Assembly (NCBI RefSeq): GCF_000518485.1
Contig: NZ_KI912443.1
Span: 186,001-250,000 of the forward strand
Direction of reading: 5' to 3'
From: Olleya marilimosa CAM030
GTDB lineage: Bacteria; Bacteroidota; Bacteroidia; Flavobacteriales; Flavobacteriaceae
DNA: 64,000 nucleotides
In this document: piece by piece, positions 26,873 through 35,728 of the stretch
Numbering within the stretch: the first letter of the stretch is position 1
Layout: each line of letters begins with the position of its first letter
Translations under genes and position numbers: made by a program
Notes under the pieces: model-generated
Databases searched by the model: none
Told to the model about the DNA's origin: nothing
The model's input: the letters and a program-made list of their open reading frames with translations, nothing else

Positions 26873-26875
26873 TTA

Positions 26876-27781
26876 ATGCTAACTAGAAAGCAAAAACATA
26901 TTTTTCTTAAGTTTTTTAGTATGTTTTCTGTAGTTAGAGGCTACAACATTTTAGTTGTAGTGCTAGCACAATATTTAGCTTCCATATACATATTTGCATC
27001 AGACAAGCCTTTAAAAAACGTGCTATTTGATGTTAATCTTTTAATGTTAGTGCTTGCAACAGCTGCAGTAATAGCAGGAGGTTACATAATTAATAATTTT
27101 TACGATTCTGAGAAAGATTTAATCAATAGGCCTAACAAAACCATGTTGGATAAGTTGGTTAGTCAAAATACTAAGTTATCCTTTTATTTTGTACTCAATT
27201 TTTCTGCAGTAGTAATGGCTAGTTACGTGTCTTTTAAGCCAGTGTTGTTTTTTTCATTTTATATTTTTGCGATTTGGTTTTATTCACATAAATTAAAAAA
27301 AATGCCAATTATAGGCAATGTAGTGTCGTCCATATTGACATTAACTCCCTTTTTTGTAATCTTTGTGTATTATCATAATTTTAAGTCTGTTGTGTTTGTA
27401 CATGCTACTTTTTTATTTTTAATAATTGCTATTAGAGAATTAACTAAGGATTTAGAAAACATTAAAGGAGACTTAACGCTTAATTATAGGACTATTCCAA
27501 TAGTGTATGGTGAGCGTACATCCAAAAAAATGATTAGCGTTCTGGTTGTTGCTACATTATTTCCAGTCTATTTTTTAATAACCAAATTTGACATAGGATA
27601 CATGTATGTGTATTTTTATGTCTGTGAGGTGTTATTAGTTATCTATTTGTTTTTATTGTGGCGATCTGTAACCAAAACACACTATTTATGGTTGCATAAT
27701 ATCTTGAAAATAATTATAGTAGCAGGAGTGTTTAGTATACTGCTAATCAATATTGATTTAGTATTAAATCGAATACTTTAA
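26876..27781 (+). CDS. UbiA family prenyltransferase (geranylgeranylglycerol-phosphate type suggested)
   Basis: A 301-residue integral membrane protein with about eight or nine hydrophobic helices. The first Asp-rich motif is NNFYDSEKDLINRPNK and the second is RELTKDLENIKGD, the metal-prenyl-diphosphate sites of UbiA enzymes. It attaches a polyprenyl chain to an acceptor at the membrane. The operon with mevalonate enzymes supports isoprenoid use. In related genomes this gene is often labelled geranylgeranylglycerol-phosphate geranylgeranyltransferase; the acceptor cannot be decided here. A terminator-free 76-nt gap precedes the next gene, which has its own -7 box. Confidence 0.85.
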   Translation: MLTRKQKHIFLKFFSMFSVVRGYNILVVVLAQYLASIYIFASDKPLKNVLFDVNLLMLVLATAAVIAGGYIINNFYDSEKDLINRPNKTMLDKLVSQNTKLSFYFVLNFSAVVMASYVSFKPVLFFSFYIFAIWFYSHKLKKMPIIGNVVSSILTLTPFFVIFVYYHNFKSVVFVHATFLFLIIAIRELTKDLENIKGDLTLNYRTIPIVYGERTSKKMISVLVVATLFPVYFLITKFDIGYMYVYFYVCEVLLVIYLFLLWRSVTKTHYLWLHNILKIIIVAGVFSILLINIDLVLNRIL

Positions 27782-27835
27782 AGGTTAAATCACTAACATT
27801 CATACGATAATTAACAACAGATGAAAAATTCGTTG

Positions 27836-27843
27836 TAGATTTG
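27836..27843 (+). promoter_or_regulatory. -7 box TAGATTTG upstream of the RluB-like gene
   Basis: Exact TAnnTTTG match ending 14 nt before the ATG at 27858. No clear -33 TTG is seen at standard spacing. It suggests separate transcription from the prenyltransferase gene. Confidence 0.5.
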
Positions 27844-27857
27844 CAAAAAATTATATT

Positions 27858-28706
27858 ATGAGTAGACATAAAGGTGGCAATGATAAAGGAAAGTCTTCAG
27901 GAAGAGGAAGTGGTAATGCTAAGAGTAAAACTTTTGCTAGAGGCAATGCGCCTATTAAAAAGAAAGTTGCTCCAAAAACAAAACCTACTAGCAATACTAA
28001 TTCTGATTTAATCAGATTAAATAAATACGTTGCTAACTCTGGTATGTGTTCTCGTAGAGAAGCTGACCAACATATTGCAATGGGTTTAGTTACCGTAAAT
28101 GGTAAGGTTGTGGTAGAAATGGGTTATAAAGTTAAGCTAGACGATGAAGTACGATATGATGGAGCTAGAATTAATCCAGAGAAAAAGGCTTACGTTTTAT
28201 TAAACAAGCCTAAGGGGTTTGCAACGACTACAAGTGAGCAAAAAGGACGAACGGTTATGGATTTAGTTGCTAATGCAACAAGTTCTAGAATTAAGCCTAT
28301 TGGACGTTTAGGACGTAACTCCACAGGTTTATTACTTTTTACTAATGACGAAAAAATTGTAGAGCGTTTTACTAATTCTAATAAAGGTGTAGAAAGATTA
28401 TTTCATTTAGAGTTAGATAAAAATTTAAAAATGGAAGACCTTAAAAAAATTAGAGAAGGATTTAAGGTTGAAGGTAAACAAGTAGGTGTTGAAGAAATTG
28501 ATTACGTCAACAATACAAAAAACGAAGTTGGTGTAAAAATTAAAAATACTGGTAACACTATTTTACATACAATTTTTGAGCATTTAAAATATGAGTTAGT
28601 TAGAATTGATTGTGTGCAAATAGCGCATTTAACTAAAAAGGATATACCAAGAGGAAATTGGAAAATACTATCAGAGCAAGAAGTTAATACATTAAAAATG
28701 ATGTAA
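27858..28706 (+). CDS. RsuA/RluB-family pseudouridine synthase homologue lacking the catalytic Asp
   Basis: A 282-residue protein. Residues 1-50 are a Lys/Arg/Gly/Ser-rich basic tail. Residues about 52-100 form an S4 RNA-binding domain (RLNKYVANSGMCSRREADQ). A pseudouridine synthase fold follows. Where the family has GRLDxxTxGLLL, this protein reads GRLGRNSTGLLLF, so Gly152 replaces the catalytic Asp. The usual GRNRQVRRMF segment is also replaced, by TGNTILHTIFE. It may bind rRNA without modifying it, for example as an assembly factor. An intrinsic terminator lies 23 nt after the stop. Confidence 0.85.
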   Translation: MSRHKGGNDKGKSSGRGSGNAKSKTFARGNAPIKKKVAPKTKPTSNTNSDLIRLNKYVANSGMCSRREADQHIAMGLVTVNGKVVVEMGYKVKLDDEVRYDGARINPEKKAYVLLNKPKGFATTTSEQKGRTVMDLVANATSSRIKPIGRLGRNSTGLLLFTNDEKIVERFTNSNKGVERLFHLELDKNLKMEDLKKIREGFKVEGKQVGVEEIDYVNNTKNEVGVKIKNTGNTILHTIFEHLKYELVRIDCVQIAHLTKKDIPRGNWKILSEQEVNTLKMM

Positions 28707-28728
28707 TTTACTTGTGATCTAAGAAAAA

Positions 28729-28757
28729 AACTCGCTGTTTAAGCGAGTTTTTTTTTG
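28729..28757. terminator. Bidirectional intrinsic terminator between the RluB-like gene and engB
   Basis: The stem ACTCGCT/AGCGAGT with a GTTTA loop is flanked by an A-run on the left and a T-run on the right, so it can work for both convergent genes. Confidence 0.88.
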
Positions 28758-28796
28758 TTTGTAATAATCTAATGTTAATGTGTTTTTAGGTAGATG

Positions 28797-29402
28797 TTAT
28801 TCAATAATTATATTTTCGTTTAATCCATCAATATAATTTAGGACATCATCTTTACCAATGTCTTTGCTTGAAGAAGTGATAAAGTAATTAGGCATTTCTT
28901 CCCAAGTTTCTAACAATATTGTTTTGTAGTCTTCAACGTGGTTTTCAATAGCTTTTGGTTTTAACTTATCTGCTTTTGTAAATATGATAGAAAAAGGAAT
29001 TCCGCTTTCGCCTAAATATTGCATAAATTCCTGATCAATAGGTTGAGGTTTGTGTCTAATATCTACTAATACAAACGCTGTTACTAATTGCTCTCTGTTT
29101 TCAAAATAATGTGTAATAAATTTTTGGAAAACTTTTTTTGTGCTTTTTGATACCTTGGCATATCCATAACCTGGTAAATCAACTAAAAACCAATTTTTGT
29201 TAATTATAAAGTGATTTATAAGTTGTGTTTTTCCTGGTCTTCCAGAAGTTTTTGCTAAACTTTTTCTACTGGTAAGCATGTTGATTAAAGACGACTTTCC
29301 AACGTTACTTCTGCCTATAAAAGCATATTCTGGCAAGCGATCTTTTGGACACTTTGAAGCATCAGAATTACTGGTTACAAATTCGGCAGATTTAATATGC
29401 AT
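28797..29402 (-). CDS. engB: Ribosome biogenesis GTP-binding protein EngB/YsxC
   Basis: A 201-residue single-domain GTPase that assists assembly of the large ribosomal subunit. G motifs occur in order: GRSNVGKSS (P-loop), KTSGRPGKTQ (switch I), DLPGYG (G3), TKADK (G4) and TSS (G5). The N-terminal SAEFVTSNSD and the overall length are typical of YihA/YsxC. It is followed by the bidirectional terminator and preceded by an alpha/beta hydrolase gene on the same strand, with a 71-nt gap. Confidence 0.95.
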   Translation of the reverse strand: MHIKSAEFVTSNSDASKCPKDRLPEYAFIGRSNVGKSSLINMLTSRKSLAKTSGRPGKTQLINHFIINKNWFLVDLPGYGYAKVSKSTKKVFQKFITHYFENREQLVTAFVLVDIRHKPQPIDQEFMQYLGESGIPFSIIFTKADKLKPKAIENHVEDYKTILLETWEEMPNYFITSSSKDIGKDDVLNYIDGLNENIIIE

Positions 29403-29473
29403 TACTATATTAGTTTTTGTTTTTGGCTAAAACCAAAAATCTTAGATTAAGGTTTGTTTTAGGATATGATATA

Positions 29474-30238
29474 TTAAATATCACGTTTTTTAAACCAATC
29501 AAATAATATTTGATTAAAAGTTTCAGGATGTTCCATCATGGCAGCATGACCGCATTTTTCAATCCAAAATAAATCAGAGTCTGGAAGAAGTAAATTAAAC
29601 TCTTCAGCAACTTCTGGAGGAGTAACACCATCATTTCTACCCCAAATTATACAAGTTGGAATATTCATTTTAGGTAAGTCCTTAGCCATGTTATGTCTAA
29701 TAGCGCTTTTTGCTATTGCTAAAGTTTTAATCAGCTTATTACGGTCGTTTACGGTTTCGTAAACTTCATCTACAATTTCTTTAGTTGCAACTGCAGGATC
29801 ATAAAATACCTCTTGGGCTTTCTTTTTAATAACCTCATAGTCACTACGTTTGGTGTAGCCTCCTCCCATCGCGCTTTCATACAATCCAGAGCTACCTGTA
29901 ATAACTAATGCCTTTACTTTTTCGGGATGCATTTTTGAGTGATATAAGCCAATGTGCCCTCCTAATGAGTTGCCTAACAAAATGACGTTATCTAGTTCTT
30001 TAAAAGCTATAAAATCGTATAAGTATTTAGCAAACGCTTTAACGTTTGTTTTAAGTAAGGACATGCTATAAATAGGCAGTTCTGGAATGATTACTTTGTA
30101 ACCCTTTGTGCTAAAAAAAGTGGTTACAGCATCAAAATTACTTAAGCCTCCCATTAGTCCATGAAGTACAATTATTGGTTGTCCTTCACCAACTTCAATA
30201 TAGTTGAATTTTCCTTCTTTTTTAAGTATACGCGTCAT
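29474..30238 (-). CDS. Alpha/beta-fold hydrolase
   Basis: A 254-residue alpha/beta hydrolase without signal peptide. The oxyanion region is VLHGLMGGLSNF, the nucleophile elbow is GNSLGGH, the acid is the Asp in WGRNDGVTPP, and the catalytic His is in CGHAAMMEHP. The substrate is not evident. A -7 box (TATATTTG on this strand) lies 27-34 nt upstream of the start, and the gene diverges from the mraZ cluster across a 279-nt gap. Confidence 0.88.
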   Translation of the reverse strand: MTRILKKEGKFNYIEVGEGQPIIVLHGLMGGLSNFDAVTTFFSTKGYKVIIPELPIYSMSLLKTNVKAFAKYLYDFIAFKELDNVILLGNSLGGHIGLYHSKMHPEKVKALVITGSSGLYESAMGGGYTKRSDYEVIKKKAQEVFYDPAVATKEIVDEVYETVNDRNKLIKTLAIAKSAIRHNMAKDLPKMNIPTCIIWGRNDGVTPPEVAEEFNLLLPDSDLFWIEKCGHAAMMEHPETFNQILFDWFKKRDI

Positions 30239-30264
30239 TAATGGCTAGTAGTTTACATCAAAAG

Positions 30265-30272
30265 CAAATATA
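30265..30272 (-). promoter_or_regulatory. -7 box TATATTTG of the alpha/beta hydrolase promoter
   Basis: The complement of CAAATATA reads TATATTTG, an exact TAnnTTTG match 26 nt upstream of the hydrolase ATG on the minus strand. Confidence 0.5.
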
Positions 30273-30412
30273 ACTAATTCATTTAAAAAACAGACATTTT
30301 AATCATTTACTTCAGTGTCTTTCTTGTTAATAAAAAGTAAAAATTCCCACTTGTCACTTTGTTTAATTTTACTGACTTTGTTTAAGCTTGAGTGTGATTT
30401 ACTTGCTAAAAG

Positions 30413-30471
30413 GTGTTAAAATTGGAATACTTATCAACAAAGTGGTAAAATGTGGTAAAATGTGGTAAAAT
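30413..30471 (+). promoter_or_regulatory. MraZ-box array upstream of the division cluster
   Basis: Three exact, contiguous 10-bp repeats GTGGTAAAAT occupy 30442-30451, 30452-30461 and 30462-30471. A 9/10 match, GTGTTAAAAT, lies at 30413-30422, 29 bp before the first, which is close to helical phase. The array ends 6 nt before the mraZ -7 box and so covers the -33 region. Known MraZ operators in other bacteria are GTG-containing direct repeats of about 10 bp in front of mraZ, so autoregulation is the likely function. The assignment as MraZ sites is inference. Confidence 0.75.
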
Positions 30472-30477
30472 TTTCAA

Positions 30478-30485
30478 TATATTTG
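30478..30485 (+). promoter_or_regulatory. -7 box TATATTTG of the mraZ promoter
   Basis: Exact TAnnTTTG match immediately downstream of the repeat array and 32 nt before the GTG start of mraZ. No TTG occurs at -33; the repeats take that place. Confidence 0.6.
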
Positions 30486-30517
30486 ATTTTTACAAATTCT
30501 GACAATTTAAAACGGTT

Positions 30518-30988
30518 GTGAACTCATTAATAGGAACATACGAATGTAAAGTAGACGCAAAAGGACGCCTTATGCTGCCTGCTGCGCTGAAAAAACAGTT
30601 GGATCCTGAGTTGCAAAATGGGTTTGTTTTAAAGCGTGCTGTGTTTCAGGAATGTTTGGAATTATATCCAATGCAAGAATGGAATGTATTAATGCAAAAA
30701 ATGAACAAACTTAATCGTTTTAAAAAGAAAAACAATGACTTTATTCGCAGGTTTACTGCAGGAGTAAAAATTGTTGAAGTGGATGCTAATGGTCGTTTGT
30801 TAATTCCAAAAGATTTGGTAGCGTTTGCTTCTATAGCTAAGGATATCGTGATGTCTTCAGCTGTTAATATTGTAGAAATTTGGGATAAAACGAAGTATGA
30901 AAAAGCTATTGATGATGCAGCAGATGATTTTGCTGATTTAGCTGAAGAGGTAATGGGTCAAGATGAAGAATATGACAGCATATCATAA
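30518..30988 (+). CDS. mraZ: Transcriptional regulator MraZ
   Basis: A 156-residue regulator with two tandem SpoVT-AbrB-like domains: IGTYECKVDAKGRLMLP (about 5-21) and VKIVEVDANGRLLIPKDL (about 83-100). It is the first gene of the division and cell-wall cluster and in other bacteria binds repeats in its own promoter. The start is GTG at 30518, chosen because the conserved N-terminus begins within four codons and no ATG is available. The 3' end overlaps rsmH. Confidence 0.95.
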   Translation: MNSLIGTYECKVDAKGRLMLPAALKKQLDPELQNGFVLKRAVFQECLELYPMQEWNVLMQKMNKLNRFKKKNNDFIRRFTAGVKIVEVDANGRLLIPKDLVAFASIAKDIVMSSAVNIVEIWDKTKYEKAIDDAADDFADLAEEVMGQDEEYDSIS

Positions 30989-31871
30989 TCCAGTATTATT
31001 AAACGAAACAGTAGATGGTTTGGCTATAAAGCCAGATGGAGTCTACGTGGATGTTACTTTTGGAGGAGGTGGACACAGTAAGGAGATTTTAAGTCGTTTG
31101 GGTGAAAACGGAAAGCTGTATGCTTTTGATCAAGATGTAGATGCGTTAGAAAATGCAATTGACGATCCAAGATTTACTCTAATTCATGAAAATTTTAGAT
31201 ATATCAAACGTTTTTTACGCTTTCATGGTGTAAAGCAAGTGGATGGTATTTTGGCTGATTTTGGTGTGTCGTCTCATCAATTTGATGTGGCTTCTAGAGG
31301 GTTTTCTACACGTTTTGAAGCGGATTTAGATATGAGGATGAATCAAAATGACACGCTGTCTGCGTTTCATGTGATTAATGAATATGATGAGGAGCAGTTA
31401 AGGCAAGTGTTGGCGCAATATGGAGAGCTTCGTTCTGCACCAGCAATGGCAGGTTTAATTGTAGAGCATCGTAAAAATGAAATAATTAAAACTAGTGATC
31501 AGCTTAAAAAGGTGTTACAAAGATTTTTGTCGCCTAAGCACGAAAACAAAATATTGGCTCAGATCTATCAAGCTATTAGGATAGAGGTGAATCAAGAAAT
31601 TGAAGCTTTAAAAGAGTTTTTACAACAAACACCTGAGGTTTTAAAATTAGAAGGACGATTAAGTTTAATTTCTTACCACTCTTTAGAGGATAGATTGGTA
31701 AAACGATTTATTAGAAATGGATTGTTTGAAGGAGAGCCAGAACGCGATGTTTTTGGTCGTTTTGAAGTGCCATTAAAAAAAGTTGGAGGATTAATAATCC
31801 CAACTAAAGAAGAAATTAAAATTAATAACAGAGCGCGAAGTGCAAAGTTGCGTATTGCTGAAAAAATATAA
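30963..31871 (+). CDS. rsmH: 16S rRNA (cytosine1402-N4)-methyltransferase
   Basis: A 302-residue SAM-dependent methyltransferase (MraW/RsmH) that N4-methylates C1402 of 16S rRNA. It shows YHNPVLLNETVDGL, the SAM site VDVTFGGGGHS, LADFGVSSHQFD and the C-terminal SYHSLEDRLVK and RARSAKLR. Two ATGs are possible, 30963 and 30972; the second gives the family-like MTAYHNPVLL. Either start overlaps the mraZ 3' end, which indicates translational coupling. Confidence 0.95.
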   Translation: MKNMTAYHNPVLLNETVDGLAIKPDGVYVDVTFGGGGHSKEILSRLGENGKLYAFDQDVDALENAIDDPRFTLIHENFRYIKRFLRFHGVKQVDGILADFGVSSHQFDVASRGFSTRFEADLDMRMNQNDTLSAFHVINEYDEEQLRQVLAQYGELRSAPAMAGLIVEHRKNEIIKTSDQLKKVLQRFLSPKHENKILAQIYQAIRIEVNQEIEALKEFLQQTPEVLKLEGRLSLISYHSLEDRLVKRFIRNGLFEGEPERDVFGRFEVPLKKVGGLIIPTKEEIKINNRARSAKLRIAEKI

Positions 31872-31873
31872 CA

Positions 31874-32191
31874 TTGAAAAAAAGTATCTATAGCATATTA
31901 AGAGGGACTTTTTTAGTCAGTGAAGATTCATTTAAAAACTGGAAGCTAATCATATTTATTTCAGTTTTAGCAATTGTAATGATAGCTAGCTCGCATAGTT
32001 TAGATAAAAAAGTGCATCAAATAGCAAAACTTAATAATCAGGTTAAAGAGTTGCGATCCGAGTTGTATGATGGAAGAACAAAACTGATGCAGTTAAAAAT
32101 GGAATCTTCTGTTGTAAAAAAAATGAAAGAAAAAGGTTTGGCGCCTTCTGTTATTCCGCCAAAAAAAATAATTGTTAAACCGCAAACTTAG
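31874..32191 (+). CDS. ftsL: Division protein FtsL-like
   Basis: A 105-residue bitopic membrane protein. One membrane helix (LIIFISVLAIVMIASS) is at residues about 26-41, followed by a coiled-coil stretch rich in Leu and Lys (LNNQVKELRSELYDGRTKL) and a Pro/Lys tail. Position between rsmH and ftsI is the conserved place of FtsL, which links FtsQ to FtsI/FtsW in the periplasm. The start codon is TTG, 2 nt after the rsmH stop; no upstream or early internal ATG would give a complete protein. Confidence 0.88.
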   Translation: MKKSIYSILRGTFLVSEDSFKNWKLIIFISVLAIVMIASSHSLDKKVHQIAKLNNQVKELRSELYDGRTKLMQLKMESSVVKKMKEKGLAPSVIPPKKIIVKPQT

Positions 32192-32199
32192 TTCCACTC

Positions 32200-34206
32200 G
32201 TGGCAGTAAACGAAAAGAACATATTAAACAAATTATATTTTGTCGCAGGATGTATGTTCATCTTTGGACTGCTTGTGGTTGGAAAATTGTTAACCATTCA
32301 GGTTGTTCAAGGTGATAAGTATAGGGCTTTGGCAGATAAGCGTGCTATTAAGGACGTGGTTATTCCAGCAAACAGAGGTAACGTTTATTCTGCAGATGGT
32401 AGTTTGTTGGCAACATCAATACCTAAGTATGACATATTATTTGACGCAATTACACCTTCAGATAAAAATTTTAAAGCCAACTTAAAGCCATTAAGTGATG
32501 CCTTATCAAAATATACAGGTAAACCTTCAAGTTTTTATCAAAAAGAACTAGGGAAAGCTAGAGCTAATAAAAACCGTTATTTTTTATTGGCTAGAAATAT
32601 TGGCTACTCAGAGTATTTAAAGTTTAGAGAATTTCCATTATTAAAATTAGGAGCTTTTAAAGGTGGTTTAATAGTAGAACAAAAAGTTAAAAGAGAACAT
32701 CCTTTAGGTGAAGTCGCGCAAAGGACTATTGGTTATGAGCGTACTGATGATGAAGGTAATGTCACTAGAGCAGGTATTGATGGTGCTTTTGGTGTCGATT
32801 ATTTAAGAGGAAAAGATGGTAAGCGTCTAAAACAAAAAATTGGAAAAGGACAGTGGAAACCTATTTTGGATTACGATCAAGTAGAGCCTAAAGATGGTTT
32901 TGATGTGTACACGACAATAGATGTTAATATTCAAGATATTGCACACCATGCGTTATTAGAGCAATTAGAATTGTATCAAGCAGAGCATGGAACTGTTGTG
33001 GTAATGGAAGTTGAAACAGGTGAAATTAGAGCTATTTCTAATTTAGGTAAAACAGCGTCAGGTCATTATTGGGAAAAAAGAAACTATGCGGTTTATGAAG
33101 CGCATGAGCCTGGATCTACCTTTAAGTTAATGGCTTTAATGGCTGCGCTTGAGGATAAGAAAATAGACACGTCAGATATTGTTGATACAGGAAACGGTTA
33201 CAAAGTATTTTATGGTAGAGGCATAAAGGATTCTCATGGAAACGGAAAAATTTCTGCAGCAAGAGCTTTTGAAGTCTCTTCAAATATTGGATTAGCTACA
33301 ATTGTAGACAATGCCTATGCAAAGGATCCAAACCGTTTTATAGATATTTTAAGTAGTTGGAATTTAGATAAAAAATTAGGAATTTCTATAAAAGGAGAAG
33401 GTCAACCTATGATTCCAAGACCAGGAGATGGTAAATGGAGTCGTAATGCTTTACCGTCTATAGCTTATGGATATAACCTTAAAATCACACCTTTACAAAC
33501 CCTAACTTTTTATAATGCTGTTGCTAATAATGGAGTTATGGTTAAGCCACGATTTATTAGAGAGGTAAGGGATTTGAATAAGCAAATTGAGGTATTTGAT
33601 AAAACGATTATTAACAAGAAGATTTGTTCTGACGAAACATTGCGTGCAGCTCAAGAAATGCTTAAAAATGTTGTTGTAAAAGGTACTGGTAGATCGTTAT
33701 ACTCGGACTATTTTTCTATGTGTGGTAAAACAGGAACTGCAAGGGTAGAATATTGGATGGACGACTGGGCTAAAAACCCACGTTACATTTCTTCATTTGC
33801 AGGATATTTTCCTGTAGATAATCCTAAGTATTCTTGCATTGTTGTAATCCATAAACCTAGTGTTAAAAAAGGGTTTTATGGTGCTGACGTTTCTGGTCCA
33901 GTATTTAAAAAAATAGCTCAAAAAATTTTTACAGACACACCATTAATTGATCAGGTAGCATCACTAAATGTTAACGATGTAAAAGTGGATAAAGAGTATG
34001 AGAGTTATTATAAAATAGCAAATACTTACAAAACAATTATGCCAGATGTAACAGGATTACCTGTTATGGATGCTATGGCTTTGTTAGAAAACATGAACGT
34101 AAAAGTAAATGTAAAGTGTCAAGGTCAAGGGACTGTAAAAAGTCAGTCAGTTAATAAAAACACCAAATTAAAAGATAATCAAACTATAGTTTTAGAAGCC
34201 TCGTGA
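32200..34206 (+). CDS. ftsI: Peptidoglycan transpeptidase FtsI (PBP3-type) with PASTA domain
   Basis: A 668-residue class B penicillin-binding protein that cross-links septal peptidoglycan. An N-terminal membrane helix (about 10-30) precedes the pedestal domain. Transpeptidase motifs are GSTFK with catalytic Ser306, SSN at 360-362 and KTGT at 510-513. A single PASTA domain ends the protein (IMPDVTGLPVMDAM onward). The start is GTG at 32200, 8 nt after ftsL. The stop overlaps the murE GTG start by 4 nt. Confidence 0.93.
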   Translation: MAVNEKNILNKLYFVAGCMFIFGLLVVGKLLTIQVVQGDKYRALADKRAIKDVVIPANRGNVYSADGSLLATSIPKYDILFDAITPSDKNFKANLKPLSDALSKYTGKPSSFYQKELGKARANKNRYFLLARNIGYSEYLKFREFPLLKLGAFKGGLIVEQKVKREHPLGEVAQRTIGYERTDDEGNVTRAGIDGAFGVDYLRGKDGKRLKQKIGKGQWKPILDYDQVEPKDGFDVYTTIDVNIQDIAHHALLEQLELYQAEHGTVVVMEVETGEIRAISNLGKTASGHYWEKRNYAVYEAHEPGSTFKLMALMAALEDKKIDTSDIVDTGNGYKVFYGRGIKDSHGNGKISAARAFEVSSNIGLATIVDNAYAKDPNRFIDILSSWNLDKKLGISIKGEGQPMIPRPGDGKWSRNALPSIAYGYNLKITPLQTLTFYNAVANNGVMVKPRFIREVRDLNKQIEVFDKTIINKKICSDETLRAAQEMLKNVVVKGTGRSLYSDYFSMCGKTGTARVEYWMDDWAKNPRYISSFAGYFPVDNPKYSCIVVIHKPSVKKGFYGADVSGPVFKKIAQKIFTDTPLIDQVASLNVNDVKVDKEYESYYKIANTYKTIMPDVTGLPVMDAMALLENMNVKVNVKCQGQGTVKSQSVNKNTKLKDNQTIVLEAS

Positions 34207-35666
34207 TAGCATTAAAAGACATATTATATAAGGTAACATTAGATACTGTTGTAGGTAGTACAAATATCTTAGTGCGCAATATTCATTTTAATTCTCGTAA
34301 TGTAGCAATTAACGATGTTTTTGTGGCTGTTAAGGGTAGTCTAACGGATGGGCATCAGTATATAGAAAGTGCGATACAGCAAGGTGCAATTGCTGTTATT
34401 TGTCAGGAGCTTCCAAATGTTATTAAAACTGGAATTACATATGTTAAAGTGGATGATTCAAGTGCTGCTTTAGCAATAATGGCTTCAAATTTTTATGGAA
34501 ATCCTTCAGAAAACTTAAAGCTAGTAGGTGTAACTGGTACTAATGGAAAAACCACAATTGCTTCGCTTTTGTATCAACTGTTTAAAAAAGCAGGTTTTAA
34601 AGTTGGTTTGCTTTCCACAGTAAAAGTTATGGTGGATAATCAGGAGTTTCCTGCAACGCATACCACACCAGATTCTTTAACTATCAATAGGTACTTAAAG
34701 TTAATGAATGATGAAGGTGTAGAGTTTTGCTTTATGGAGGTTAGTTCTCATGGAATTCATCAAAACAGAACCTTAGGTTTAAGGTTTGAAGGCGGAATAT
34801 TTACAAACCTTTCACATGATCATTTAGATTATCATGATACGTTTGCTGAATATAGAGATGTTAAAAAAAGATTTTTTGACGAATTGCCTAAAACTGCATT
34901 TGCATTAACTAATGGTGATGATAAAAACGGAAGCATAATGCTTCAAAACACTAAAGCAAAACAATATTCGTATGCTTTAAAAAGCTTTGCAGACTATAAG
35001 GCTCAGATTTTAGAAAATCAGTTTAATGGATTGTTGTTAAAGCTAAATGATAATGAAGTTTGGGTTAGGTTAATCGGAAATTTTAACGCGTATAATATTC
35101 TTGCAATTTTTGCTACAGCAGAACTTTTAGGTCTTGAAAAAGAGGAAACGTTACGATTAATTAGCGAGTTAGAGAGTGTAAGTGGGCGTTTTCAATTTAT
35201 AATTTCTGATCAAAAAATAACAGCTATTGTAGATTATGCACATACACCAGATGCGTTGCAAAATGTATTAGAAACTATTAATGATATCAGAACCAAAAAC
35301 GAGGACGTAATTACTGTCGTTGGTTGTGGTGGAGATAGGGATAAAACTAAGCGTCCAAAAATGGGTCACATAGCTTCAGCGTTAAGTACTAAAGTTATTT
35401 TTACAAGTGATAATCCACGTACAGAAGTAGCAGAAGTAATTATAGATGATATAGAAAAAGGTGTCGAGCCACAAAATTTTAAAAAAACAATGTCAATTGT
35501 GGACAGAAAGCAAGCTATTAAAACAGCTTGTCAATTAGCAAATCCAAACGATATTATTTTAATAGCAGGAAAAGGTCACGAAACTTACCAAGAGATAAAC
35601 GGAAAGCGCCATGATTTTGACGATTTTAAAATAGTTCAGGATTTTTTAAAGCAATTACAAAAATAA
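34203..35666 (+). CDS. murE: UDP-MurNAc-L-Ala-D-Glu:2,6-diaminopimelate ligase
   Basis: A 487-residue cytoplasmic Mur ligase that adds the third peptide residue of the peptidoglycan precursor. The ATP loop is GVTGTNGKTT, followed by TTPDS, FMEVSSHG and the carbamylated-Lys region. The substrate motif is DNPR (in TSDNPRTE), which in MurE indicates meso-diaminopimelate and not lysine. The start is GTG, overlapping the ftsI stop (GTGA). Confidence 0.95.
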   Translation: MIALKDILYKVTLDTVVGSTNILVRNIHFNSRNVAINDVFVAVKGSLTDGHQYIESAIQQGAIAVICQELPNVIKTGITYVKVDDSSAALAIMASNFYGNPSENLKLVGVTGTNGKTTIASLLYQLFKKAGFKVGLLSTVKVMVDNQEFPATHTTPDSLTINRYLKLMNDEGVEFCFMEVSSHGIHQNRTLGLRFEGGIFTNLSHDHLDYHDTFAEYRDVKKRFFDELPKTAFALTNGDDKNGSIMLQNTKAKQYSYALKSFADYKAQILENQFNGLLLKLNDNEVWVRLIGNFNAYNILAIFATAELLGLEKEETLRLISELESVSGRFQFIISDQKITAIVDYAHTPDALQNVLETINDIRTKNEDVITVVGCGGDRDKTKRPKMGHIASALSTKVIFTSDNPRTEVAEVIIDDIEKGVEPQNFKKTMSIVDRKQAIKTACQLANPNDIILIAGKGHETYQEINGKRHDFDDFKIVQDFLKQLQK

Positions 35667-35728
35667 TAAATGAAATTATGCTAATCGTAACAGTATTAAA
35701 ACGGTTTAGCTAAATAAAAGCAATATAA

